DNA of 64,000 nucleotides from Rhizobium oryzicola (GTDB lineage Bacteria > Pseudomonadota > Alphaproteobacteria > Rhizobiales > Rhizobiaceae): positions 1 through 64,000 of the forward strand of contig NZ_JAUKWQ010000002.1 in the NCBI RefSeq assembly GCF_030504645.1, in the 5' to 3' direction. Below are positions 19,216 through 28,713 of this stretch, one piece after another (the first letter of the stretch is position 1; every line of letters starts with the position of its first letter). A program made the translations under genes and the position numbers. The notes under the pieces were generated by a model. The model made no database searches, was not told the DNA's origin, and worked only from the letters and a program-made list of their open reading frames with translations.

Positions 19216-20328
19216 TTATGCGGTGGCCTGGCAGGCGAGGAAGCTCTTCTCGATCTTCTCCCGATCGAGGTCGCGACCAATGAAGACGAGGCGCGATTCG
19301 CGCTTTTCATCCGCCTTCCAATCCCGCTGGTGATCACCCTCGATGATCATGTGTACGCCTTGAACGACATAACGCTGCGGATCATCCTTGAAGGCGATAA
19401 TGCCTTTCAGCCGCAGGATATTCGGGCCATCCGTCTGGGTGATCTTCTGGATCCAGGGGAAGAAGCGTTCCGGGTTCATTTCGCCACCACGCAGCGAAAT
19501 AGACTTCACCGTCACGTCATGGATGGCTGACGGAGCTGCGTGATGATGATGGTCATGATCATGGTGGTGATGGTGATCATGCCCGTGATCATGGTCATGA
19601 TGGTGGTGATGATCGTGATCATGGTGATGATGATCGCAATCCGGACCGCAGACATGATCCTCGTGACCATGCTCCAGGAAATGCGGATCGTTTTCCAGCG
19701 CGCGTTCCAGGTTGAACGAACCCTGATCGAGCACGCGGGCCAGATCGACGCCGGAACGGGTGGTCTTGTAGACGCGGGCGGTGGGGTTGATGGCGTGCAC
19801 GACTTCCTCGATCACGGCCAGCTCTTCCGGCGAAACAAGGTCGGTCTTGTTGATGACGACGACATCGGCGAAGGCGATCTGGTCTTCCGCCTCGCGACTG
19901 TCCTTCAGACGCAGCGGCAGATGCTTGGCGTCCACCAGCGCCACGACGGCATCGAGCTCGGTCTTGGAGCGCACATCGTCATCCATGAAGAAGGTCTGGG
20001 CAACAGGAACCGGATCGGCAAGGCCGGTGGTTTCCACGATGATGCCGTCGAAACGGCCGGGGCGGCGCATCAGGCCTTCCACGACGCGGATCAGGTCGCC
20101 GCGCACCGTGCAGCAGACGCAGCCATTGTTCATCTCGTAGATCTCTTCATCCGACTCGACAATGAGATCGTTGTCGATGCCGATTTCGCCGAACTCGTTG
20201 ACGATGACGGCGTATTTCTTGCCGTGGCTTTCGGACAGGATGCGGTTGAGAAGCGTTGTCTTGCCGGCGCCGAGGTAACCGGTGAGAACGGTTACGGGAA
20301 CGGGCTTCTGGGTCACGGTATCGGCCAT
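19216..20328 (-). CDS. CobW/YciC-family zinc-associated GTPase with His-rich loop
   Basis: A 370-residue COG0523 GTPase, a putative zinc metallochaperone. The P-loop GYLGAGKT is residues 17-24, the Walker B region is IIVETTGLADP near 96-106, the CxCC metal site is Cys70, Cys72 and Cys73 in NGCVCCTVR, and NKTD near 160 gives base specificity. A striking insert at 220-263 has 26 histidines plus two Cys, a probable zinc buffer. The C-terminal domain follows. The ATG 20328 has GGAGGT. A Zur-like box 91 bases upstream suggests zinc-starvation expression, as known for YciC of Agrobacterium. Confidence 0.9.
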   Translation of the reverse strand: MADTVTQKPVPVTVLTGYLGAGKTTLLNRILSESHGKKYAVIVNEFGEIGIDNDLIVESDEEIYEMNNGCVCCTVRGDLIRVVEGLMRRPGRFDGIIVETTGLADPVPVAQTFFMDDDVRSKTELDAVVALVDAKHLPLRLKDSREAEDQIAFADVVVINKTDLVSPEELAVIEEVVHAINPTARVYKTTRSGVDLARVLDQGSFNLERALENDPHFLEHGHEDHVCGPDCDHHHHDHDHHHHHDHDHGHDHHHHHDHDHHHHAAPSAIHDVTVKSISLRGGEMNPERFFPWIQKITQTDGPNILRLKGIIAFKDDPQRYVVQGVHMIIEGDHQRDWKADEKRESRLVFIGRDLDREKIEKSFLACQATA

Positions 20329-20418
20329 GGGAACCTCCGGGAAAAACTTCGCTCACCGAATGGAGCGACAGGTATTGCCGTCCATATAAGGTGAGCGCTT
20401 TGCGAGTTCAAAGGCTTT

Positions 20419-20436
20419 TTAATGTTATAAGATCAC
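20419..20436 (-). promoter_or_regulatory. Zur-like box upstream of the CobW-WD40 genes
   Basis: TTAATGTTATAAGATCAC resembles the ATGTTATAACAT core bound by Zur in Rhizobiales; its halves match at six of nine positions. It lies 91 bases before the CobW ATG and overlaps the last bases of the creatininase-like gene. Confidence 0.55.
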
Positions 20437-21224
20437 GTCAAGGTGCCCGGATCGAAGCGGTGAACATCCTCCAACAGCTCCAGTATGCCGCGAACGGCGT
20501 GGCTAACGAGAACTTCACCCCTTTGCGCTGTCGCGGCAGTGGCATTTCCGGCGACGCCAACAGGGTTGAGATCACTCATCTTCCAACCAAAGGCGTGCGG
20601 GCCATAGGCGCGCAGATGGCGATAATCGCGGATGAAGTCGGACTGGCGGGATGAAAACGCGGCCGCCCTGGTCATGTCAACCTTGTCAGGATAGAGCGCC
20701 AGCATGACGGAGGTTTCGATGTCCCCGCCGTGGATGTCGATCGCCTTTTCCTCCGGTGAGATCCATCCCTCCGGTTGGCCAAAGCGGGTCCAGCTGGTGG
20801 CGACAGCCAGCATGTTGAAGCGAACCCGGGCCTCTGTCGCGACAATGGTCAGGAGGGGTGAATTTCCGCCATGGGCGTTCAGCATCACGAACTTGCGGAT
20901 GCCTTTTTCATGCAGGCCTTCGGCAATAGCAAGCCAGCGGTGCAGGGCCTGCGAAAAGGTGAGGGTGCGGGTGCCCGCCACATCCATGTGCTCGACGGAA
21001 TAGCCGATCCGCTCCACGGGAAGAAAGGTTGCCGGCAGTTCTGGCGGCAGCGCCGCAATGACGCGTTCCACGATACCTGCCGCAATGAGGCTGTCCGTCT
21101 CGAAGGGTAGATGCGGCCCGTGCTGCTCATGGGCGCCAAGCGGCAAGACGGCAATCCAGTCAGACCGGTCGGCAGGAGAAAGGGTCGGATCGTTATCTTC
21201 AAAGCGAGGCCGGGGTAAAGGCAT
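20433..21224 (-). CDS. Creatininase-family amidohydrolase
   Basis: A 263-residue metal-dependent amidohydrolase of the creatininase family. The metal ligands are visible: Glu33 and His35 in AHEQHGPHLPFETD with Asp44, the NAHGGN motif near 142, and the acidic DIHGGDIETS near 185. Relatives hydrolyse creatinine, formamidopyrimidines or mycofactocin precursors, so the substrate is open. The ATG 21224 gives the normal family N-terminus; the open frame to 21383 is Cys/Pro-rich noise. It is divergent from the MarR gene. Confidence 0.86.
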   Translation of the reverse strand: MPLPRPRFEDNDPTLSPADRSDWIAVLPLGAHEQHGPHLPFETDSLIAAGIVERVIAALPPELPATFLPVERIGYSVEHMDVAGTRTLTFSQALHRWLAIAEGLHEKGIRKFVMLNAHGGNSPLLTIVATEARVRFNMLAVATSWTRFGQPEGWISPEEKAIDIHGGDIETSVMLALYPDKVDMTRAAAFSSRQSDFIRDYRHLRAYGPHAFGWKMSDLNPVGVAGNATAATAQRGEVLVSHAVRGILELLEDVHRFDPGTLT

Positions 21225-21307
21225 CTGGCGGTAAGGTCCTGCTTTCGCTATGCATGTTGTACCACATATAGCGATTGCGACGACCGGAGCAAACAGCGGG
21301 CAGGGGA

Positions 21308-21808
21308 ATGAGCAAGAAGAAGGGCGACAAGAAGAACAAGGCCGGCAAAGCCAAGGAGCCAATTGCTGCCGCCGAACTTGCATCCGCCATCACACAGACG
21401 GCGCGGTCATTGCGGACTGTCCTTTCCCGCAGCCTCTCCGAGGCCGGGCTTTATGCCGGGCAGGATGGCGTCGTGCTGCAACTGGCCGAACAGGATGGAC
21501 AGACGCCTGGTCAATTGGCGCAGCGTCTTGGTGTCAAGGCACCGACCATGACCCGCACCATTGGCCGCATGGAGGCACAAGGCTTTGTCGAGCGAAGGCC
21601 GGACGGGCAGGATGGCCGCCTGACCAAAGTCTATCTCACGGCCAGCGGCCGCCTCACCGTCGAGAAGATCGGGCGCTCGATCGAAGAGTGCGGCGCCTTG
21701 GCCACGAGTGGCTTTTCCCAGAAGGAGACCCGCACGCTGTTGAAGCTTCTGCGGGTGATGGAAGGCAACCTTCACGGCGTGCCTGTGATGGATGAGGATG
21801 AAGAGTGA
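21308..21808 (+). CDS. MarR-family transcriptional regulator
   Basis: A 166-residue winged-helix regulator. A lysine-rich N-terminal tail (SKKKGDKKNKAGKAKE) precedes the MarR domain: dimerisation helix, recognition region LAQRLGVKAPTMTRTIGRMEAQGFVERRPDGQDGR and the wing. The ATG 21308 follows CAGGGGA. It lies divergent from the creatininase-like gene and upstream of the LacI gene. Likely a repressor responding to a small aromatic or phenolic compound, as is usual in the family; targets are unknown. Confidence 0.88.
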   Translation: MSKKKGDKKNKAGKAKEPIAAAELASAITQTARSLRTVLSRSLSEAGLYAGQDGVVLQLAEQDGQTPGQLAQRLGVKAPTMTRTIGRMEAQGFVERRPDGQDGRLTKVYLTASGRLTVEKIGRSIEECGALATSGFSQKETRTLLKLLRVMEGNLHGVPVMDEDEE

Positions 21809-21848
21809 AAGCCCTGTTTTGGTACTTGACCAGACGCAAAGTGCGGCG

Positions 21849-21863
21849 TTTAAACTGTTTAAA
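21849..21863. promoter_or_regulatory. Perfect 15-base palindrome, candidate LacI operator
   Basis: TTTAAAC-T-GTTTAAA is a perfect inverted repeat, 47 bases before the GTG of the LacI-family gene, inside the short gap after the MarR gene. The placement suits autoregulation. Confidence 0.5.
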
Positions 21864-21910
21864 TATTTTAAGAACGGCGTGAGCCGCCCTGAACCACCTC
21901 GGGAGGATCT

Positions 21911-22933
21911 GTGGTCCAGAAGGTCAAACTTTCCACCATCGCTGAAAGCCTCGGGCTTTCGACAGCGACGATATCGCTTGCACTTCGCGATAGTCCACTT
22001 GTGGCCGTCGATACCCGCGAAAAGATCAAGGAACAGGCCCGCGCCCTGGGCTATATCTACAATCGCCGAGCGGCCAGCCTGCGCACGTCCCGCTCGGGCA
22101 TTATCGGCGTGGTCGTTCATGACATCATGAACCCGTTCTATGGCGAAATTTTAAAGGCCATCGAAAGCGAACTCGACCGCAGCCGCCACACCTTCATTCT
22201 GTCCAACCATTACGACTCGGTGGAGAAGCAGCGCACATTCATCGAGACACTCCTGCAACTGGGCGGAGACGGCGTCATCATGTCGCCGGCCATCGGTACG
22301 CCCGAGGAAGACCTGAAGCTGGCAGAAGCGAACGGCATGCCCGCCATTCTCGTGGCTCGCTCCATGGAGGGGATGGACCTGCCCACCTATCGCGGTGACG
22401 ATAGCTACGGCATTTCGCTGGCCACCAATCATCTGATCGGGCTGGGGCATCGCACGATTGCTATGATCGGCGGTACCGACCAAACCTCGACCGGCCGTGA
22501 CCGTTATCAGGGCTATGTCAACGCACTGCGCAAGGCGGGCATCGAGGTCGATCCGAATCTCCGCATTCCGGGTCCGCGCTCCAAGCAGGGCGGTTTCGAA
22601 GCAGCTGTCAATTTCCTTTCGCTGCCGCAGAAGCCGACGGCGGCCGTCTGCTGGAACGATCTAGTCGCCATCGGCCTGATGAACGGCATTGCCCGTGCCG
22701 GCCTTCAGCCTGGGCGTGATATTTCGGTGACCGGCTATGACGATCTGGAAGAGGCATCGATTGCGACGCCTGCTCTGACCACCGTCTGGAACGGCCAGAC
22801 GGAAGTGGGGCGGCTCGCCGCCCGTGCACTTCTCGACCGTCTTGCCGGCAGCCACGAGCCCGACGGCATTCATCTCATCAAGCCGGAAATGCGCATCCGC
22901 CAGTCCACCGGCCCTTATCATCCCCGCGCCTGA
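21911..22933 (+). CDS. LacI-family transcriptional regulator
   Basis: A 340-residue LacI/GalR regulator: HTH at about 5-30 (KLSTIAESLGLSTATISLALR), hinge helix about 48-58 (RRAASLRTSRSG), then a sugar-binding-like domain with NPFYGEILKAIE, GDDSYGISLATNHLIGLGHRTIAMIGG and SVTGYDDLEEASIATPALTTV. It starts with GTG after GGGAGGATCT. A 2-hydroxyacid dehydrogenase gene follows after 18 bases and is the likely target. The hinge and operator palindrome upstream support autoregulation. The effector is unknown. Confidence 0.92.
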   Translation: MVQKVKLSTIAESLGLSTATISLALRDSPLVAVDTREKIKEQARALGYIYNRRAASLRTSRSGIIGVVVHDIMNPFYGEILKAIESELDRSRHTFILSNHYDSVEKQRTFIETLLQLGGDGVIMSPAIGTPEEDLKLAEANGMPAILVARSMEGMDLPTYRGDDSYGISLATNHLIGLGHRTIAMIGGTDQTSTGRDRYQGYVNALRKAGIEVDPNLRIPGPRSKQGGFEAAVNFLSLPQKPTAAVCWNDLVAIGLMNGIARAGLQPGRDISVTGYDDLEEASIATPALTTVWNGQTEVGRLAARALLDRLAGSHEPDGIHLIKPEMRIRQSTGPYHPRA

Positions 22934-22951
22934 ACATCAGGAAGATTTCCC

Positions 22952-23914
22952 ATGACCGATACAAAAGTTGCCGTGCTCGTTCCGGGTCGCATGCATCCTC
23001 GTGCGTTGGCGCGATTGAAAGACGCGTTTGACGTGATCGAAGCCTCGGCTGCCGAGATCCCGAGTTTGCCAGAGGAGGTTCGTGGTCGAGTTCGTGGAGC
23101 TGCGACGGCCAACTCCATGAGCGCTACCTGGATGGACCTGTTTCCGCAGCTGGAAATCGTGTCCAACTTTGGTGTCGGCTATGATGGTGTCGATAGCAAG
23201 CATGCCGGGACGAAGGGCATCCTCGTGACCAACACGCCGGATGTGCTGAATGACGAAGTGGCCGATACGACGATTGGCCTCTTGATCAACACCGTGCGGC
23301 GCCTGCCGGTGGCCGAACAATATTTGCGGGAAGGCCGGTGGGAAAAGGAAGGTCCGTTCCCGCTGTCACCGCTGTCGCTCAAGAACCGGCATGTGGGTCT
23401 GGTGGGGCTGGGCCGCATCGGGATGGAGATCGCCAAGCGGCTGGAGCCCTTCAAGGTCAAGATCAGCTACCATACGCGCAGCAAGCGGGATGTTGTCTCC
23501 TATGATTACTATGGCTCGGTCAAGGAACTGGCCGCGGCTGTCGATACGCTGATTTCGATCATTCCGGGGACGCCGGAAACGCACAAGATCATCAACGCCG
23601 AGGTGCTGGAAGCGTTAGGCCCCAATGGCGTCTTCATCAATGTCGGTCGTGGCTGGAGCGTGGACGAGGATGCGCTGATCGCGGCTCTGAAGGCGGACAA
23701 GATCGCGGCCGCCGGCTTGGATGTCTTCTATGACGAGCCAAGGGTGCCGGCAGGATTGCTCACCCTGCCGAACGTTTCCGTGCTGCCGCATGTCGCATCT
23801 GCCTCGGTGCCGACGCGCAACGACATGGCCGATCTGGTCGTCGACAACCTGATTGCGTGGTTCAGCGAGAAGAAGGTGCTGACGCCGGTGCCGGAAACAC
23901 CGGTCAAGCGTTAA
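22952..23914 (+). CDS. D-2-hydroxyacid dehydrogenase (glyoxylate/hydroxypyruvate reductase type)
   Basis: A 320-residue NAD(P)-dependent D-2-hydroxyacid dehydrogenase. The Rossmann GLGRIG motif lies in VGLVGLGRIGMEIAKRL, the conserved arginine and glutamate lie in FINVGRGWSVDEDAL and AGLDVFYDEPRVP, and the catalytic histidine in VLPHVASAS. Substrates are usually glyoxylate, hydroxypyruvate or a similar keto acid. It is in the same unit as the LacI regulator. Its end is two bases from the stop of the convergent glutamine-amidotransferase-like gene. Confidence 0.92.
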   Translation: MTDTKVAVLVPGRMHPRALARLKDAFDVIEASAAEIPSLPEEVRGRVRGAATANSMSATWMDLFPQLEIVSNFGVGYDGVDSKHAGTKGILVTNTPDVLNDEVADTTIGLLINTVRRLPVAEQYLREGRWEKEGPFPLSPLSLKNRHVGLVGLGRIGMEIAKRLEPFKVKISYHTRSKRDVVSYDYYGSVKELAAAVDTLISIIPGTPETHKIINAEVLEALGPNGVFINVGRGWSVDEDALIAALKADKIAAAGLDVFYDEPRVPAGLLTLPNVSVLPHVASASVPTRNDMADLVVDNLIAWFSEKKVLTPVPETPVKR

Positions 23915-23916
23915 AC

Positions 23917-24696
23917 TCAATCGCTGAGAAGCGCACCTTCGGTTACGCGGGCGGCAGCATATTCACGGACGGCCTCGCCAAAGGCTTCGAACAGCGCGCG
24001 GGAGGGATTATCCGTTTCCGCCCAGTATTCCGGATGCCATTGAACGCCGACGGCAAAGCCCTTGGCATCGATAACCGAGACGGCCTCGATCGTGCCATCG
24101 GGTGCCGTGGCTTCCACCTGCAGGCGCGGTGCCGCATCGTCAATGGCCTGGCGATGCAGGGAGTTCACTTGGATTTCCCCGGAAAGGCCAAGGTAACGGG
24201 CGATGCAGGAGCCTTCGCGGACAGAGACGGCCTGGCGAATGGCGTACATGTCATCCCGGCTTTCCACCTGCGGCTTGCGATGATCCCAGATGCCGGGCTT
24301 TTCCTGGATCTCGCTGGCCAGCGTGCCGCCAAGTGCGACGTTCAATTCCTGAATGCCGCGGCAGATGGCAAACAGCGGGATGCCGCGTTCGATTGCGCGA
24401 CGGATCAGCGGCAGGCTGGTTGCGTCGCGCGCCGGATCGAACGGACCATCGGATTCCTTGGCTTCGCGCCCATAAAGCGACGGATGAACATTGCTGGCGG
24501 AACCGGAGATCAGCACGCCATCGACCCGGTCCAGCACCGCATCAATGTCGTGTCCCTCCTCCAGTGCTGGCACCAAAAGCGGAATGGCCTTGGCAACCTT
24601 CACGGCTGCATTGACATATTGCGTATGCACGGCATGCCAGCGGGAATTGTCCAGAATGCGGATATCGGCTGGAATGGCGATGACTGGCAGCGTCAT
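23917..24696 (-). CDS. Class-I glutamine-amidotransferase-like hydrolase (PuuD type, peptidase C26)
   Basis: A 259-residue protein of peptidase family C26, which in E. coli PuuD cleaves gamma-glutamyl-GABA in putrescine breakdown. Nucleophile Cys112 is in FAICRGIQELNV, His221 and Glu223 in VQWHPEY complete the triad. The ATG at 24696 has GGAG upstream. No puuABC genes are adjacent, so the physiological substrate is only inferred. It converges on the hydroxyacid dehydrogenase gene. Confidence 0.88.
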   Translation of the reverse strand: MTLPVIAIPADIRILDNSRWHAVHTQYVNAAVKVAKAIPLLVPALEEGHDIDAVLDRVDGVLISGSASNVHPSLYGREAKESDGPFDPARDATSLPLIRRAIERGIPLFAICRGIQELNVALGGTLASEIQEKPGIWDHRKPQVESRDDMYAIRQAVSVREGSCIARYLGLSGEIQVNSLHRQAIDDAAPRLQVEATAPDGTIEAVSVIDAKGFAVGVQWHPEYWAETDNPSRALFEAFGEAVREYAAARVTEGALLSD

Positions 24697-24906
24697 TGAT
24701 GTCTCCGTCTTTGCAATGCGGCGTGTTCTGATCCTGGCGCTTCGTCAAGTCAAGATAGTGCTTCGGTGCGGCACCTGGATGCGACGTGATGACGGCTGAT
24801 TTGTCGTATCAGACGAAAGTTGAATTCCAGAGGTGCTTTTTCAGAGACTCGAGAGGTAAGGCGCGTATTGCAACCTTAGTTGCCGCATGTTTACTTCGTT
24901 AAAGGA

Positions 24907-24936
24907 CCGGTAAAAGGAGAAGAGGGACTTTACCGG
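24907..24936 (+). promoter_or_regulatory. Inverted repeat in the leader of the TRAP binding-protein gene
   Basis: CCGGTAAA (24907-24914) and TTTACCGG (24929-24936) are exact inverse copies with a 14-base spacer containing GGAG, 24 bases before the ATG. In RNA it would hold an AGGAG-like sequence in a loop. It is a possible operator or leader hairpin. The rest of 24697-24960 holds no gene. Confidence 0.45.
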
Positions 24937-24957
24937 CCCCATGAAAACGGGAGGTAA

Positions 24958-26067
<1,110 letters not shown>

Positions 26068-26092
26068 TCGCTTTAGTTACTTTCTAATAATG

Positions 26093-26122
26093 AAAAGCCC
26101 CGGTTCGTCGCCGGGGCTTTTT
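26093..26122. terminator. Bidirectional terminator between dctP and dctM
   Basis: AAAAGCCCCGG and CCGGGGCTTTT make an 11-pair stem with a 7-base loop TTCGTCG. A-tract on one side and T-tract on the other serve both convergent genes. Confidence 0.85.
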
Positions 26123-26133
26123 CATGTGTCTGA

Positions 26134-27627
26134 TCAGAACTTCGGTGGCTGGCTGAGATCCGGCTTTGGTGCACCGGCAGGTGCGCCTGGTTGGTCGCCC
26201 CCGATCGGCGGCAGGCCGAAATTGGGCATCTGGTTGCCGCCACCCGGATTGCCGAAGGCCGGCACTTCGATCTTGATCGTGCTGAGGTCCACCGGCGGTG
26301 TCTTGTCGAGCCAATAGGTCACGGACTCCGGCCAGAAGATGGTGATTGCCACGAGAATGAGCTGCATGAACACCCATGGGATCGCGCCCATGTAGATGTC
26401 CGATGTCTTGACCGAACGGGGGGCAATCGAGCGCAGATAGAAAAGCGCAAAGCCGAAGGGCGGATGCATGAAGCTCGTCTGCATGTTGATGCAGATGAGG
26501 ACGCCGAACCAGATCAGGTCAATGCCCAGCGAGTTGGCGACCGGCGCCAGCATCGGGATGACGATGAAGGCAATCTCGAAGAAATCGAGGAAGAAGGCCA
26601 GCACGAAGATGAAGGCGTTGACGAAGATAAGGAAGCCGACCGCGCCGCCCGGCACGTGAGAGAGCATATGCTCGATCCAGCGGCCGCCATCCATGCCCTG
26701 GAAGACAAGGCTGAAACAGGTGGCGCCGACTAGGATGAAGGTCACCATGGCGGTGATGTGCATGGTGGAGTGCATGCCCTGCTTGACGAGATCCCAGGTC
26801 AGGCGGCGATGCATGGCGGCCAGCGCCAAGGCGCCGACGACGCCCAGAGCGCCCGCTTCCGTCGGCGTGGCAAGGCCCATGAAGATGGTGCCGAGCACGA
26901 GGAAGATCAGCACGATCGACGGGATCATGCCCGCCAGCACCTTGAACACCAGCGCGCGGTTCAATTCGCCACGTGCTTCCAGCGGCAGGGGCGGAATGTC
27001 CTTTGGCCGGAAGATGGACAGCGCGAAGATGAACAGGACAAAGATCAGCACCTGCAGGATGGAGGGGCCGATGGCGCCGAGATACATATCGCCGACCGAC
27101 TTGCCCAGCTGGTCCGCCAGAACGATCAGCACGAGCGACGGCGGGATGACCTGGGTGATCGTACCCGAGGCGGCAATGACGCCGGTCGCAAGCCGCGGAT
27201 TGTAGCCATATTTCAGCATGATCGGCAGCGAGATCACGCCCATGGTAATGACCGATGCAGCCACCGTACCGGTAATAGCGCCCAGAATGGCGCCAACGAT
27301 GATGACCGCATAGGCAAGTCCGCCGGGAATGGCGCCAAACAGTTTGCCGGTTCCTTCCAGCAGATCCTCTGCCAGTCCGCATCGCTCCAGGATAGCGCCC
27401 ATCAGGGTGAAGAAGGGAATGGCCAGCAGCAGGTCGTTCGACACGATGCCAAAGACGCGAAGCGGCAGGGCTTGCAGGAAGGCCGGGTCGAAGTGCCCGG
27501 TGAAAATGCCGATCACACCGAACAGCAGGCCGACGGCCGCCAGCGAAAAGGCCACCGGAAAGCCATAGAGCATGAAGATGACCATGCTGCCGAACATGGC
27601 CGGTGGAAGAATGCCAAAATCAAACAT
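26134..27627 (-). CDS. TRAP transporter large permease, DctM
   Basis: A 497-residue inner-membrane protein with about 12 helices, the Na+-coupled transport subunit of a TRAP system. Typical signatures are MVIFMLYGFPVAFSLAAVGLLFG near the N-terminus and the first-half ITGTVAASVITMGVISLPIMLKYGYNPRLATGVIAASGTITQVIPPS motif. The C-terminus has about 45 extra residues, Gly/Pro-rich (GDQPGAPAGAPKPD), beyond the usual DctM end. The ATG has GGGGGGA upstream. It follows dctQ by 21 bases. Confidence 0.92.
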   Translation of the reverse strand: MFDFGILPPAMFGSMVIFMLYGFPVAFSLAAVGLLFGVIGIFTGHFDPAFLQALPLRVFGIVSNDLLLAIPFFTLMGAILERCGLAEDLLEGTGKLFGAIPGGLAYAVIIVGAILGAITGTVAASVITMGVISLPIMLKYGYNPRLATGVIAASGTITQVIPPSLVLIVLADQLGKSVGDMYLGAIGPSILQVLIFVLFIFALSIFRPKDIPPLPLEARGELNRALVFKVLAGMIPSIVLIFLVLGTIFMGLATPTEAGALGVVGALALAAMHRRLTWDLVKQGMHSTMHITAMVTFILVGATCFSLVFQGMDGGRWIEHMLSHVPGGAVGFLIFVNAFIFVLAFFLDFFEIAFIVIPMLAPVANSLGIDLIWFGVLICINMQTSFMHPPFGFALFYLRSIAPRSVKTSDIYMGAIPWVFMQLILVAITIFWPESVTYWLDKTPPVDLSTIKIEVPAFGNPGGGNQMPNFGLPPIGGDQPGAPAGAPKPDLSQPPKF

Positions 27628-27648
27628 GTAAATCCCCCCGACCTACGC

Positions 27649-28188
27649 TTACTGCAGCGGCTTTTCGTACTTGGTATCAATCTCGTACGCGCCGCTGAGC
27701 GCCGCGATCCGCTTGATGAGCTCGGACAAGCCCTGCAGGGCCAGAAGCGCAAACCCCGCAAAGATGATGAGCTTTACTGGCCAACGAATGAGGCCGCCGG
27801 CATTGGAGGAGATTTCACCTTGTTGGTAGGACAAGAGGAAAACCGGCCAGGAGAGCCAGGCGAGGTAGAGACAGGACGGCAGCAGAAAGAGGATGATGCC
27901 GATGATATCCACCCACAGGCGCTTGCGGTCAGAAAGTGCGCCGTAGATCAAATCCACCCGCACATGTTCGTTGGCGCGCAGCGTGTGCGACGCGCCCAGA
28001 AGCACGACGAAGCCGAACATGTACCACTGAATTTCAAGCCAGGCGTTCGAGCTGTAATTGAACGCATAGCGGATCATCGCATTGCCGGCACTGACCAGGC
28101 AGCACAGAAGAACCAGATATCCGGAAAATTTGCCGATGATCTCGCTGACGCGATCGATCCCGCGGCTCAGGCGCAATAGAGCTGACAT
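27649..28188 (-). CDS. TRAP transporter small permease, DctQ
   Basis: A 179-residue inner-membrane protein with four helices; it holds the DctM permease. The conserved SSNAWLEIQWYMFGFVVLLGASHTLRANEHVRVDLIYG is the typical DctQ core. The start ATG has GGGGGA upstream. It is the first gene of a two-gene minus operon, divergent from the cytochrome oxidase subunit IV gene. Confidence 0.92.
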   Translation of the reverse strand: MSALLRLSRGIDRVSEIIGKFSGYLVLLCCLVSAGNAMIRYAFNYSSNAWLEIQWYMFGFVVLLGASHTLRANEHVRVDLIYGALSDRKRLWVDIIGIILFLLPSCLYLAWLSWPVFLLSYQQGEISSNAGGLIRWPVKLIIFAGFALLALQGLSELIKRIAALSGAYEIDTKYEKPLQ

Positions 28189-28407
28189 CGATTTCCCCCA
28201 CGGACTTATCTTTGATTTTGCCCGCCTCTCACCTTTCGGCTGTATATGAAGCGAGGCAAAAAGAAAAGTCGTCGGCTAGGCGTACTCCCTAGCGCCAAAG
28301 GCGCATTGCAATTCCCGGCTCTTTGTGCAACGCCTATGTGTGGTAGGATATCTGTGCCGCATGCGAGGACGCGGTCTCGGCTGCGGCGTGTAGGGGAGAG
28401 CAGTCAT

Positions 28408-28632
28408 ATGAATGATCACCAGACAGGACCGGTCGAAACGGGCGCGGCGATGGATTATCGCGAGCACGAGAAAACCTATTCCCTTTTTCTCGCTGGCGCG
28501 AAATGGGGCACCATGATGGTGGTGGTTCTGATGCTCGCGATGGCCGGCGGTTTCTTCGCCAACGGCGGACTGCTGGGCGGTATTCTGCTTTTCATCATTC
28601 TGAATGCGGCTGGTTTCTACCTTCTGCGATAA
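28408..28632 (+). CDS. aa3-type cytochrome c oxidase subunit IV
   Basis: A 74-residue protein with about 30 soluble residues (DYREHEKTYSLFLAGAKW) and two short membrane helices. The motif HEKTYxxFxxxxKWG is the signature of the bacterial aa3 subunit IV family (Pfam COX4_pro_2). It stabilises the haem-copper oxidase, whose catalytic genes are elsewhere. The ATG 28408 has GGGGAG upstream; a longer frame from 28246 has no support. It lies right upstream of the pnt genes, a common placement in Rhizobiales. Confidence 0.85.
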   Translation: MNDHQTGPVETGAAMDYREHEKTYSLFLAGAKWGTMMVVVLMLAMAGGFFANGGLLGGILLFIILNAAGFYLLR

Positions 28633-28713
28633 CGACCTTGCAGGGCATGGCGATGCCGCCGGTGCATCGGGTGGCCTTTGACGACGATTCGCGGCAAGGC
28701 GGAGGAATTTAAT

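Noticed and set aside
26758..28179. 473-codon plus-strand frame across dctM and dctQ
   Set aside because: Gln/Asp/Arg/His-rich shadow of membrane genes; no domain, spans two genes that have clear families.
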